Shown here piece after piece: positions 1 through 12,300 of a stretch of DNA of 64,000 bases. Positions within the stretch are counted from its first letter, which is position 1; each line of letters starts with the position of its first letter. Source of the stretch: Bombyx mori. Its lineage: Eukaryota; Arthropoda; Insecta; Lepidoptera; Bombycidae. The notes beneath the pieces are model-generated. The model searched no databases, was not told the origin of the DNA, and worked only from the letters and a program-made list of their open reading frames with translations. The stretch covers positions 7,147,501-7,211,500 of the forward strand of contig NC_085121.1 in the NCBI RefSeq assembly GCF_030269925.1, written 5' to 3'. Both the position numbers and the translations under genes were made by a program.

Positions 1-200
1 TAAGGAGCGCTTAGTGTATATTTCATGAATCTAATAATTTATCGGTAAAATATTGTTTAAGTTTTTTTTTATGTTTGAGCATTTACTGGTGGTGGCCCGG
101 AGACCTTTCCAGTTTTACCAGGGCAGGTGAAATGGTTTAAGTATTATTTCTGCTTTCCTGTTTTTTCTTATCCTATCTTTTTCTATACAACAGTACTTAC
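1..200 (-). other. sick intron, left edge of the window
   Basis: Intron 3' of E16. Apart from the donor at 195-200 I recognise nothing in this stretch. Confidence 0.8.
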
Positions 201-362
201 CCATCCTTTCTTTTTGTGCTTCTTGTCATGTGGCGCTGAAGACCCACTGCTTAGACTGTTGATACTTGAGACACTGTCGGTTGACAGATGCCTTGTGATG
301 GCGCCATTACCGGTTTGTGCGCTGCGTTGCGGTGATGACTGTTGCGTTTGTGTCGGAGGATC
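201..362 (-). CDS. sick: sick exon E16 (Ser-rich, basic KKKGW end)
   Basis: The 162-nt exon (acceptor ttccaag, donor TGG|gtaagt) encodes a Gln/Ser-rich start, then RHLSTDSVSSINSLSSGSSA and DKKHKKKGW. This matches the navigator block (H/S)SSDS-SS-NS-SS followed by a poly-Lys, Trp motif that precedes the AAA module. AAG is a less common acceptor than CAG or TAG but has a pyrimidine-rich lead and preserves phase 0. Remaining C-terminal exons are off the left edge. Confidence 0.93.
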
Positions 363-3300
363 CTTGGAATTCAAGATTGAGATTCGAAATGAAATAACCA
401 AGATACTAAAGCTTATTTTAAGTAGATTCCATGACGGCTACTGAATTGCGAACGTGACATAATTTAGCCCCCTCCGGGTGTAGCTGGAATAGTCCCTTAA
501 AATAATAATGAAATAAGTAGTAGTCGCAGTTTCATTTTTCCAAATGGAAAGGCAAAGATATCACACCATACAGCCTAAATAATGAAATAAATGAAAGAAA
601 AACGACATACTTTTTTACTGACAGGTAAACGAAGTCAGAGAGAACATAGTATTATTCGATTACCGAAATCCACAGATAATGCAGGTTAATGCCGCCATCT
701 TTCTTTTTTTTTTATTGCCCTTGTAGGCAGACGAGCATACGGCCCACCTGATGGTGAGTGGTTACCGTCGCCCATGGACTTCAGCAATGCCAGGGGCAGA
801 GCCAAGCCGCTGCCTACCGCTTAATACTCTCCACAAGCCTCGTTTCAAGAAGGACATGTCAGAGCGCTCGGGAAACACCGTGGAGGGGAGCTCATTCCAT
901 AGCCGGATGGTACGTGGCAAAAAAGACCTCTGGAAACGCACTGTGGATTACCACAGTGGCTCCAGGTAGTGGATAAACTCTAATCCGGTGGCGGGCGGTG
1001 CGATGGTAAAAACGAGATGCCGGTATCATCTCGAACAATTCCTCAGAGCACTCCCCATGGAACATACGGTACAAAATACAGAGGGAACCGAAGTCCCTCC
1101 GCAGACCCAGAGGCTCCAAATCTATCTTGAGACATGGGGGTCTTAGTTATGTATAATAGTAAAATTTCGCGACGGAAAAGGCCTGGGTACCTACCGAAGG
1201 CAGGATGCGATAAAGTAAAAAAAAACTTGTTGATTTTTATTAAAAGATGCTGTTCCTTCATCGTGGAAATGATTAATAAGTACTTTGCACAATTATAAAA
1301 CCTTTGAAAGATCACACGAATTCAATTCAGAGGGAATAAAATAGTATTAAAATTCATTACGATACAAAAAAAAAAACATTTCAACTCAAAAGACTTTCCA
1401 AATACATTGATTAATTTTAGTAAAACACGGCAGTTTAAATTTTTTTTTTCTACGCGTAATCGTTTGAGAACATTTAGTCATTATCTTATCAATACAAATG
1501 CTTACGATATCAAAAATATTTACAATACGCATTCCTTATATATCGATAGGTGTGTTTTCAATAAATGAAAGAACAGATGTGTTCACGTGAAACTTAAACA
1601 AAATCTTTGCATGAATTTTCAATTGAAATTCATGCATTGAAATTCTGCGGCACAAAACTATATAAGTGCGAGTGTCCAACGAGTATCCACAAACATATCA
1701 ATTATTTGTGTAAACATAAAATACATGTTTTTCATCAGCAAATATATGTAAATTTACTACGAGTATTTACTATTGTTCAAACACTTGTATGTCGCCGGTA
1801 TTGGCCAATATTTATTCAGTAAGAGATTTTTTTTATTAACACTTGAATTTGTAATAAAACTTACATCATATTAGGCTGTTTCTGCCGTGAAGTAGCTATG
1901 CGTTCCGGTTTGAAGGGTAGAGGGAGTCGTAATACAATCAAGACTTTGAGTCTTGAGTCGCGGAATTCAAGTTTTCGTCTCTATATACTATAGACGGTTA
2001 CCACTTACCAAAAGATAAACTCATTTACGACTATTAAAAGAAAACAATCCCGATAAAATTTAACATTGAAAGTCTAATAAAATCTTCGTTAAATGCACTG
2101 CTCTTATAGATTTAATAATCTAATCCCAAAATCAAGGTAAATCCATACGCACTAACAATTATAGTAATTTTTGTGGCATTTTCCGTCAATGAAGTGAACT
2201 TTCATGGTTTACAAAGAGAAAGTTTTGTTGATGTCACGTCAGTCCGGGTGTGTCGTAATTTTCTATGTAATACAAATCAGAATGTAATTTGAATCCCGTG
2301 CTTCGTAAGGGAATATACCGTAACAAATAGCATCAAGGTTAGATAGAACACATTCTTAGACGAGTCATATAAATTTATTTATCAGATCTAATAAAATTAT
2401 TTTTAAATAAATAGCTTACTTCAACGATAGATTCAATAGAAATTGATTGTTCCATTTACAAATATGAAAATAAATTGCTTCGAATGTGTTTGATATATCA
2501 AATACGTATTAAATGACTTGTCAATTCTCTTTGAGAATCGAATGTAGAACTAGGACAGATCTATTGACAGTTGGTAATGTTATTGGAACTGTTTGTCTTC
2601 CTTATTTCATATCGTAGGTACACACATATCGGCAACGTGTCGACAATCTTAATTTGTTGGAGAATATAATTTGAGATAATATATTTCTGAAGATTTATTT
2701 TACTTTGGTTTCAATAGCTACTAAGATTTATTAAGTAAAATCTTACGACACATTTGAATTAATAGAAAGAGATACAATTATAAGAATACTCAATTTTTTA
2801 ATTAAAATATGAACTGAATATAGAAAACAGTTATTTTGCAATTCGAAAATTGCGATTCATAAAAGCATCCAGAAACACAATGGCTACATTTGAAAAGGAC
2901 ATAATGAATTGAATATTGTTCGTTTATAAACTTGAACCAGTTGTGAGTTGTTCCAGTTTAGCTTCGCGGTTCAAGAGAAATTAAATATAAATACTAAACA
3001 AATATATGTTTGATAGCTTGTTATCGACTTCAGTTGCTTGGATTTATTAACTTTACTAATCATAAATTAAACGATAATAATATCGATTACATTATCACTG
3101 AGTGCAAGAATGTTACGTTATTTTCTTGTGATCCATAAAGTAGTAATTCATTAACAATTTCATTCCACTAACTGCTATACTACAAGCACATCTCTTTTGT
3201 AATGATTTCAGATTGCCACAATACTGTATTAACGAGTATTGATTATCTATTATATTCATCGCGATTGGTACTGACAATAATTTATTAACAAGTACTTTAT

Positions 3301-6300
3301 ACGTATTTTAACTTTTTTAATGAGTCTTCAATACATAAATAACAATCAATCTCGTTTTCTTTTGGGTACAAGACCCAAATCTGTCAGATGTCATCTGTCA
3401 GATGAAATAAAGGTAACCTTAAAATGATTTGAGGTTTTGATGAAGAGTTTTATCAAGATTATTATTATTGTAATAATAATAATTATTATTATTATTAATA
3501 TGAAGATTGTTTCGTTAATCAGTTCCGGGAGTTACCTTCGAAACCTTGACTATGAAACGACCATATAGAAGCGGACTGAGAGTATCTCCAGAAATAGAAT
3601 CGCTTCGATCGGGTTCAACTGGCACTATGGCCAATTGAAACTAACAAACGCGACGTTACTATTTAACCCCAATTTAAAATATACATAATATATGAGCAGT
3701 AGAAGGAAACGTATCTGAAGATTTCATACGCACTTCATTGTGTCCTTGACACGGTCGATTTTTTCATAATTATGTGTTTTAGAATCGATTTAGCGTTTTA
3801 TTTGAGAATCGGTTAGTTCGGCTGTTCTGATAAAGTGTTTAACAAGAATGCGTCCTAAAATTAAAGTTAGTTGATTTAAATTTTAATGAAACTGATTCTT
3901 ATTGTTGGGTAGGCAAGAGTGTAAACAAACTTAGGACCCTGATGGTGACGGTTACCGGCACTCAAATTGGTGTTCCTATTTGTTCCGATGAGGGTATGAG
4001 CTCCTCCGTAATTACAAGCTATTTGCCACTCGAACTCGAGTTTCTAAATATCGATTAGTGCAAATGTGTTAAAACGTAAAAGATAATCTCGGCGCTCGTA
4101 TTCGACGGGTCAACTCTATGTGTCACCATGATATTTTTATCGTCTAGATAACTTTAACAGGTGAAAGAGTTTATTATCAGTTTGTGTAATTTACTTCATT
4201 AACACGTTCACTGCCTTGTAGGTTACGGGTGCCCTACGCGGCGCACTGAAGTAATTATGACGATTTCTTTTACTAAGGCATCTGGATTGCCTACCTTTGC
4301 CTTCTTTTGTACGTTGTAGTCTTTTATGTCTCTTAGATTAGAAATAGATTCATTCTCAGTATCTTCGGATTCGTCTTTCCCAGAGTCTACCAGATATTCG
4401 GGAGTACTAAGCGGTAGGCAGCGGCTTGGCTCTGCCCCCGGCATTGCTGAAGTCCATGGGCAACGGTAACCACTCACCATCAGGTGGGCCGTATGCTCGT
4501 CTGTCTACAAGGACAATAAAAAAAAAGATCGTAGAGAGAAATCGACATAATTACTTCAGTGTGCCGCGTAGGGCACCGGTGACCTACACGGCAGCCAACG
4601 TGTTAATAGCATTCTCTGACTTGTTTCTAATAATTACCTGTCCTGTTACGTTAACACCATCGGCTCTGATTCCCATGGACTGCATGTGCGCGGTCGTCAG
4701 GCCAGCTTGTATTGACTGTTTTCGAAGTAACTCGATTGTCTGCCGTAGCTCCGTCAATTCAGAGTCCTGTGTATTAGAATACTTTATAATAAAAGAAACG
4801 GTTTGTCTCCAGAAGTGAAGTTGGAGTACACTTAACAAAAAAAAAAGGAAACAATTGGCAATTTAATTTAAGTTTGATTAAATTGACACATTAACTGAGC
4901 GAATAATTCGAAATTTACAAATGTAATTAAAAATAACTATAGCCCCTAATGTAAATGTTACAAATCATAAAACGATAAAATATTGGTTTGCATTTATTAA
5001 AGCCTCATCCGGTTTTGCCAATTGATTGAAGTTTCGTTTTGTTTTTATTCACGGAAGTGTTCTTTGACCGTTCAATTGCTTTTAATACTTCGTATTCCAA
5101 ATGTGTTAATATTTGTTACATGTAATGAGGCTAAGTAATATAATATATACCAAAAAAGTTGTATTCAAAATATGTTCCACATAATACTAGCTGACTATCA
5201 TAATATTAAGAAGACTAATAAGGAATTCAAAACAATACAAATTCCTATTCAATTCTTAAGCCGTCATTTATTACTGTGGCTCAACGCAGCTGTTCAAATT
5301 AAATAGAACACGATCGAAGTGTGTCCCGTTTAACAAATTGTTATGAATAACATCGTAATATCACAAAAAAAAATTACTCGAAATCGAATAAAATTTTAAC
5401 ATCGCTATTAATAAAACTCGTAAACATAATTTTATGATCACTTTTATGGCTAACTAGATTTTTTACAAACTTTGTTTTTCAAACAGTTTTTCATACATTC
5501 ACAAAAAAACACGGTGATCTGTTACTACAGGTGTGTCTTAAAGAAAAACCATTGTCACAATAAGTTGAATTATATTAAATTTGAATTATACTATTATATT
5601 AATACTTGAATTATACTGTGGCGTTTAAGAACGCACCTTTTTATGATGCGTAAGCCGGAACGCACGAGAGGTGAGAAAAACAAGATAGTCTGTGACACGG
5701 GACCTTTTTTTACCGCCGAAAATTTAAAACGAAAAATAAAATATAATGTGTATAATAACTAATATAATATAATAACTTAGAATTGTTTTTGCCGCTACAA
5801 CAATGAAATTCCTAGTGTTTCAACTGTGGTGCTAATTACATAAAACACGACTTTACGGCGAAATAAAGATGGGACTCTGTATCGATTCCCTCAATACTAT
5901 TATATTATAATACTTAAATTATACTATTTGACAGTGGTACCTTTCTCTCGGCAGTCGCTGTGAGCTGCTGCAAGCGCTGGGTCATGTTGGATAAGCTCTG
6001 TTCGAAGGCCGACACCACGTGTGCCTATAGCAAAATACAAAAAATCAAAGTTGAATAATATACATATATATATATATTTTATTGCTTAGATGGGTGGATG
6101 AGCTCACAGCTCACCTGGTGTTAAGTGGTTACTGGAGCCCATGGACATCTACAACATAAATGCGCCACCCACCTTGAGATAAATAAGTTCTAAGATCTCA
6201 GTACAGTTACAACGGCGGCCCCACTCTTCAAACCGAAACGTATTACTGCTTCACGGCAGAAATAAGCAAGGTGGTGGTGGTACCTACCCGCACGGGACTC

Positions 6301-9300
6301 ACAAGAGGTACTACCAGCAGTATATATTTGCATTTACAATTTATTAGTATCTAAGCTTCTAAAAAGCCAGAGGGATTCAGACGGATTTGCAAATTCCCAA
6401 ACTATTAGTAGATAGATGCCTTTAGCACTTATACATCATGAGGTCACTATTGAGACCAAACATTATTGAGGATTATACTTAACGGAATAAATTAATAAAT
6501 CATTCCTAATGATCGTAGCATGATTGAGTGAATGTAATTTATCAACGGATTGAAAAGTATGGTGTTATCGAGGGCAGCCTAGGATTTAGTGTAACTAAAA
6601 AACATTTCAAAATTAATTTCAAAGGTTGAGCATTCCTTTTTTTGTAAGTAATCTTCTTTGTGTTCAACCTACTTCTTTGTTAGTAATTGGATGCTGCTCA
6701 ATGCAATCAGTTGGTGGGCATAACTTAAGCTATAATGATAATTTGTAAGTGATGAACAACCAAAAAATACTTTATCTTCGATCGATTGTGTTTATGGAAG
6801 CAAAAGTTTTCGAGTGTATTTATTAATGATGAAGATTAAGTAATAGGGACCATGATGTATATATTAAAGTATATAACTTTAAGAAATCGACAAAATTTTT
6901 CATTTAAAAAAATTTACTTTATCGAAATCGAAAATTGAGGTATTCTTTTAGATCCGTTTGCATTGGTATAAAAAAATGTAACTGTCAGATATAGTATTTT
7001 TTTCCTGGATGAAAGATATTTTATGTTCTTTTCTTTTTCTTTTATTTTTATGACAATATATACGACAAAAAATCAAATACAAATACATAAAATCACGAAA
7101 GCGTAACTTCGATAATACATACATACGATTCTCAATAATACATAAAGAAAAATCATATTTATTCCTTAAACAATCAAATATAGTTCTCACGGAAAGTATG
7201 AGGAAATAATTTAATATGACAATCATAAAATGAACTTAAAGGAAACTCCATACGACTGGTCATTTAAAAGCTGTTATTTTCACATTATTTAGTAACTTGA
7301 GATGACCACATATCGACACATATTACTCATTACAAAACATTCTCGAACACAAATGAACAAATCAGATTGTTAAATAACAACAGATACTATGTATAATATA
7401 ACAATTTATTAGCACTAAATAGCACAATTTTATCTCCGAGTTAAAGTATAGAGCTTACTCGATCAAACTTCTAAATTTAAGCAGATTCTTTTTCGAATTT
7501 CTCACTTCAATGACATTAATTGTTAACTGCCTCTGAAGAAAAACCGGTTGAAAGTGTCGATGTGACGACAAAGTGATGAATTATTGATATAATATTGTTG
7601 TTAGGAATGTATCAACGTAATAAGTAAGTGACTCATCGGAATAAATTGCTTGTACAGCATGATATTGAACGTGGGTGTAGCTGGACAGGGGACCCTTTGT
7701 TTGTAGCGAAACAGGAACGCACTTAGGAAAATTAAAATTTTAGGGGAGACACCCCATATTAAAACACTTTCCTATTATGAGGCGATGCATCGGTGGAATC
7801 AATTATGTAATTAATGGTGTCCGTATTTAAAGTTAATTAAAACGGAGTATTTGAAGCCGAGTAATAAAATTCACCTGCCGGCCAGTGTTCTGCCGATTAT
7901 GGTGTCAGAAGTTTTTAGATAAGTTTTCTTAGGAAACGTGTTTTACATGGGCAACAATAAATACAAATATTGAGGTTCTGTAATTTATTTAGTTTTTTTT
8001 TTTTGCTTAGTTGGGTGGACGAGCTTACAGCCCACCTGGTTTTAAGCGGTTACTGGAGCCCATCGACATCTACAACGTAAATGCGCCACCCACCTTGAGA
8101 TATAAGTTCTAAGGTCTCAGTATAGTTAAAACGGCTGCCCCAGCCCTCAAACCGAAACGCATTACTGTTTCAGGGCAGAAATAGGCGGGGTGGTGGTACC
8201 TATCCGTGCGGACTTACAAGAGGTCCTAACAATAGTAAAAAAAAATGTGATAAAGTTAGTGATAACGTTTATATATAGTTCAATCTTCAATTTCATTTGA
8301 GGATCTTTTAAATATTTATGTAGTTCGAGTAACTATTTTATTAAGAATTATGTAATCTCTATTTTGCGTCAATACACTCTAAGCTATTGAGTACACACCT
8401 TAAGCTATAATACGGATTAGAGCGAATTCACTATCATCTGCCTGTATGTAGCCTTATTTCTTTACCCATTCGCTCTCTATTTACGATATACTTAAAGACG
8501 GATCGAAGATCATGTTGCGAGTCCGTCGATTGCTTCCGTCTATCCTATTTCCATTTGCTGAATAGACTAGTTGCTATTCTTTTCTAGTTTTTTTCTTTTT
8601 TTTCCTACCTATGCTAACGAGAGGCTATTTCAGCTTCTCCTTGAGGTGTAGGTAAGCTCACGGGGCTCAAACCGGGTGTGTTGCTAAACCTGGTCCTAGC
8701 AAATTCTAGTTAGAACTTCGATCTTCAGCCTCGAGTTAGAAGAATAAAAATCTATTAGGGGCATGTATACATATTGAAATCAGTCTAGCATTTAACTGAA
8801 TTTATATTATGTAAATTATCTATACTTCTATACTAATATTATAAAGAGAAAATATTTGTTTGTTTGTATTGAATAGGCTCCGAAACTACTGAACCAATTT
8901 GAAAAATTCTTCCACTGTTTGGAAGCTACACTATTCCAGAGTGACATAGGCTATAATAATCTTTTTTGAAAAAAATGAGGGATCCTTACTAAAACTCCAA
9001 TAATTAAACCCAAGTTGTAAAAAAATTACCTAAAATATTCTTTGCATCGCGTGCCAGCGAAAACTATTCATGATAGAATAAATGAATGTACTACGATTTT
9101 GTAGAACACATTATTATTCACAAAAAGTGTCGCAACAGCTTGTCTCACTATTAAAATTACGCCGCAATAAGTGTTCTTTTATTTAAAAAAATAAAACAAC
9201 GTCAAATATCGTTGAAATTTTTGTTAAAGACCCGAGCGGAGCCGGAGCGGTCCGCTAGTGTAAACTAAAAACAATATTAAATTACGGAACATGACCTTTC

Positions 9301-12300
9301 GCGAGCACGTTGCAATTTCTTTCAAAGTAGACAACGTACGGACTGTGGACCCCTAATAGCTTACGAATTGCATGAACAGGTGAAATATAATTGTTAATCA
9401 ACAGCTGCGGAAACAGCCGCGCTTTAGCTTCGTTAATGACGACGATCAAAATAGTTATAACAGTTATTACTAAGCATCGCATGCCGACATTGGCACGCCT
9501 GCGTCTCGATCATTCGACAGACGCCTGCCGTTCAAGCTTTTTACTATGAAACGAAACATCTGTATCTAAATAATCATTTTAATTACGTTTTGAAGAACGG
9601 CTAATAAACAAGTGGTTTGCATCTGCGTTTGTTTTAACTTCAGCCGGTTCGGAAGTTAGGTGCTCCGTGCGCGAGCATTCGACCAGTGTAGGTACATACT
9701 AGATAAAATATTTTTAACGGTAAAAAATATGCCTTGATTACTTTTTAAGTGGAAAATTATTGTGAGAGTCGTTATGTAACATTTACGTACCGTTCCCTTT
9801 ACGGGGCATTCTAATGTGTTGTTTGTTTAAAGTCAATATATACCTACAAGATGCTTAATTGTTTCGAAATTGTACCCTAGTCATGTATTGCACAGAACAC
9901 AAAACTGTATTACAGGGCTGCGTAGTTAGATTAGCAACACTTTGTGAGCACTTATCAATTAACTTGAACCGATTGACGCTGCAATATCGCAACGAGCATT
10001 TCCGGCTTACGCATCTCATTGTAGACTTCAGTACAATGTTAAAGTTTAACATTTATTTAAGGCACATTCATATGAAGCCGTTTTCTATCGTTAATTTTTT
10101 GCTAATTTAATGTTCAGTAATTTATTGACTCGACATGAGAACCCTCTCATCGTAGTCGCTGGAAATTACATACCCGACCCAGTAGACCGAATGGTAAACC
10201 GTCGACGTCGCCCAAAGCACGTCATTACGGATCCTCCTGATCCATTAACGGTGCTTTGAGGCACCACAAGCACCGGTCCTCGTCGAACCCGTCGCTTGCG
10301 ACGAAGGGCTCGACGAGCGAACTAACCCATAGACACAGCCCACTGAGTTTCTCGCCGGATCTTCTCAGTGGGTCGCGTTTCCGATCCGGTGGTAGATTCT
10401 GCGAAGCACTGCTCTTGCTAGGGTCAGTGTTAGCAACTCTCCGGTTGAGCCCCGCGAGCTCACCTACAAACGTTAGGGCGAAGCTGAAATAGCCTCTCAA
10501 GGCTAACAGCATAGGTAGGGGAAAAAAAAAAATTATTGATAACGGTACAGAAGTGGAACTAAAAGAAGAATAATTTATTGATTCATCTTGTTAGTTGAAT
10601 TTATCAAGACTGTATCTTAAGCGGATTATATTATAGAAGTTTGGATCACAGGCGTTATAAACGTAATTACGGTTTCGAAAAATTTACAATAAATGTCATG
10701 TCTCAATATTGTTTCTTCATACTTTGATGTCGCCTCCTAGAGGTAACCCGAATATATTAAATGAGATATACCTTATGTTTGTTCAAGTGTTTTCTTTAAG
10801 CGGTGCCCGTCATAGAAAATTTACGCTGTCGCGTATGCAGTATTCCATTTAATTTTTTTACGTTGATTCATATGCCTCGTATAAAAGCGTCCACCACCAC
10901 AGTTAATATAATAACAGGAGCATATTATTATAGATAAATACTTAATAGACATGTAGGTCAAGTCCTACGAGAACCGGATGTACCTTAAGAAAGTGCGTCG
11001 TACAATATTCTCTTTCAAACAAATACGGTTATAAAAGCTTACAATCAAGCTTTAATAATTTATACAATTAGGTTTAATATGATCTAGCCAATGTATGTAA
11101 CGCTTTCAATTCATATAAACGAATTGACGTTCCACAAAATGAGATTTTCATTATTTTCTTTATACTTAGGCATTACGTATCTATCCTAATATTATAATTA
11201 TAAAGAGGAAAGATTTGATTGTTTGTTTGTATTGAATAGGCTCCGAAACTACTGAACTGATTTGAAAAATTCTTTCACTGTTTGGAAGCTACACTATTCC
11301 CGAATGACATAAGTATGATGAATGGCTATATTCTTTTTTAAAAATTTGAGATCCTTACTAAAACTCCAATAATTACATTTTATTACAATAAAATTAATAA
11401 TATTAAAAAAATATAATTGGAATGAAAATAAAAGTTCATTAAAATAATAATATTCTAACTAACTTTATAATTTTCTTTTTATAGTAACTTGACGCAAATA
11501 GAAGGGTTGATGTGTGTGTATTATAATTTTGAATTTTGAAATTTTCGTTAAAGACCCGAGCGAAGCTGGAGCGGGTCGCTAGTATTTGATATTTAGGTAA
11601 TACGATTGCAACAGCTATTGCTCAAGTTCAAAGTTACTTATTGCGACTGAGCCGATTGTTTGCTCACGGAGGCCCATAGCGCCCACGCAGACACAAGGTG
11701 CGACGCGTCATTATACCTAGGATTGCGTACACCAAATGAGATCTACAAACAAGGCCACTATCAGTGGAATTGCAAAACGCGAGAGTGCCCTCTCGTGTAT
11801 TGCCAGTTCGACTAACCTCGTGAACCGACAATGAAACGAGTCGAGATAGTGACTCGTAGGTCCGGTCACAACGGTGCAAGCAAGCACCTGTGACTAGCGA
11901 GAGAACACTCCGCTCTGAGATTTGTATAGAACGTTCGTGCTTGTGTCGGGTAGTAGTATTGAAAAAAAAACAAAAAACTGTAACAAGACTGCGAGTTAAT
12001 TAAAACTACTCTTACTTACGGTTTAATATCGTGTTTTTTTATTGTTATTATATTATTGCCGACGTTTCGAATACTGCTGTCGTCCGTGATCAAGAATTTT
12101 TTAAAGTATATAGAAAATAATAATTATTATTTTTATTTTTTATTGCTTAGATGGGTGGACGAGTTCACAGCCCACCTGGTGTTAAGTGGTTACTGGAGCC
12201 CATAGACATCTACAACGTAGACGCGCCACCCACCTTGAGATAGAAGTTCTAAAGTCTCAGTATAGTTACAACGGCTGCCCCACCCTTCAAACCGAAACGC

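Larger units (their letters stand above)
363..4637 (-). other. sick intron E15-E16
   Basis: The intron is AT-rich. It holds a LINE fragment (704-1210), a degraded SINE-like fragment (1874-1963), an ATT microsatellite (3462-3500) and a TTAA-flanked MITE (4199-4606). The rest, 1211-1873 and 1964-4198, shows nothing I can assign. Confidence 0.8.

Noticed and set aside
9855..10110. Open frames on both strands just left of the LINE at 10131
   Set aside because: Mutually overlapping, short and without motifs; more likely chance than gene.
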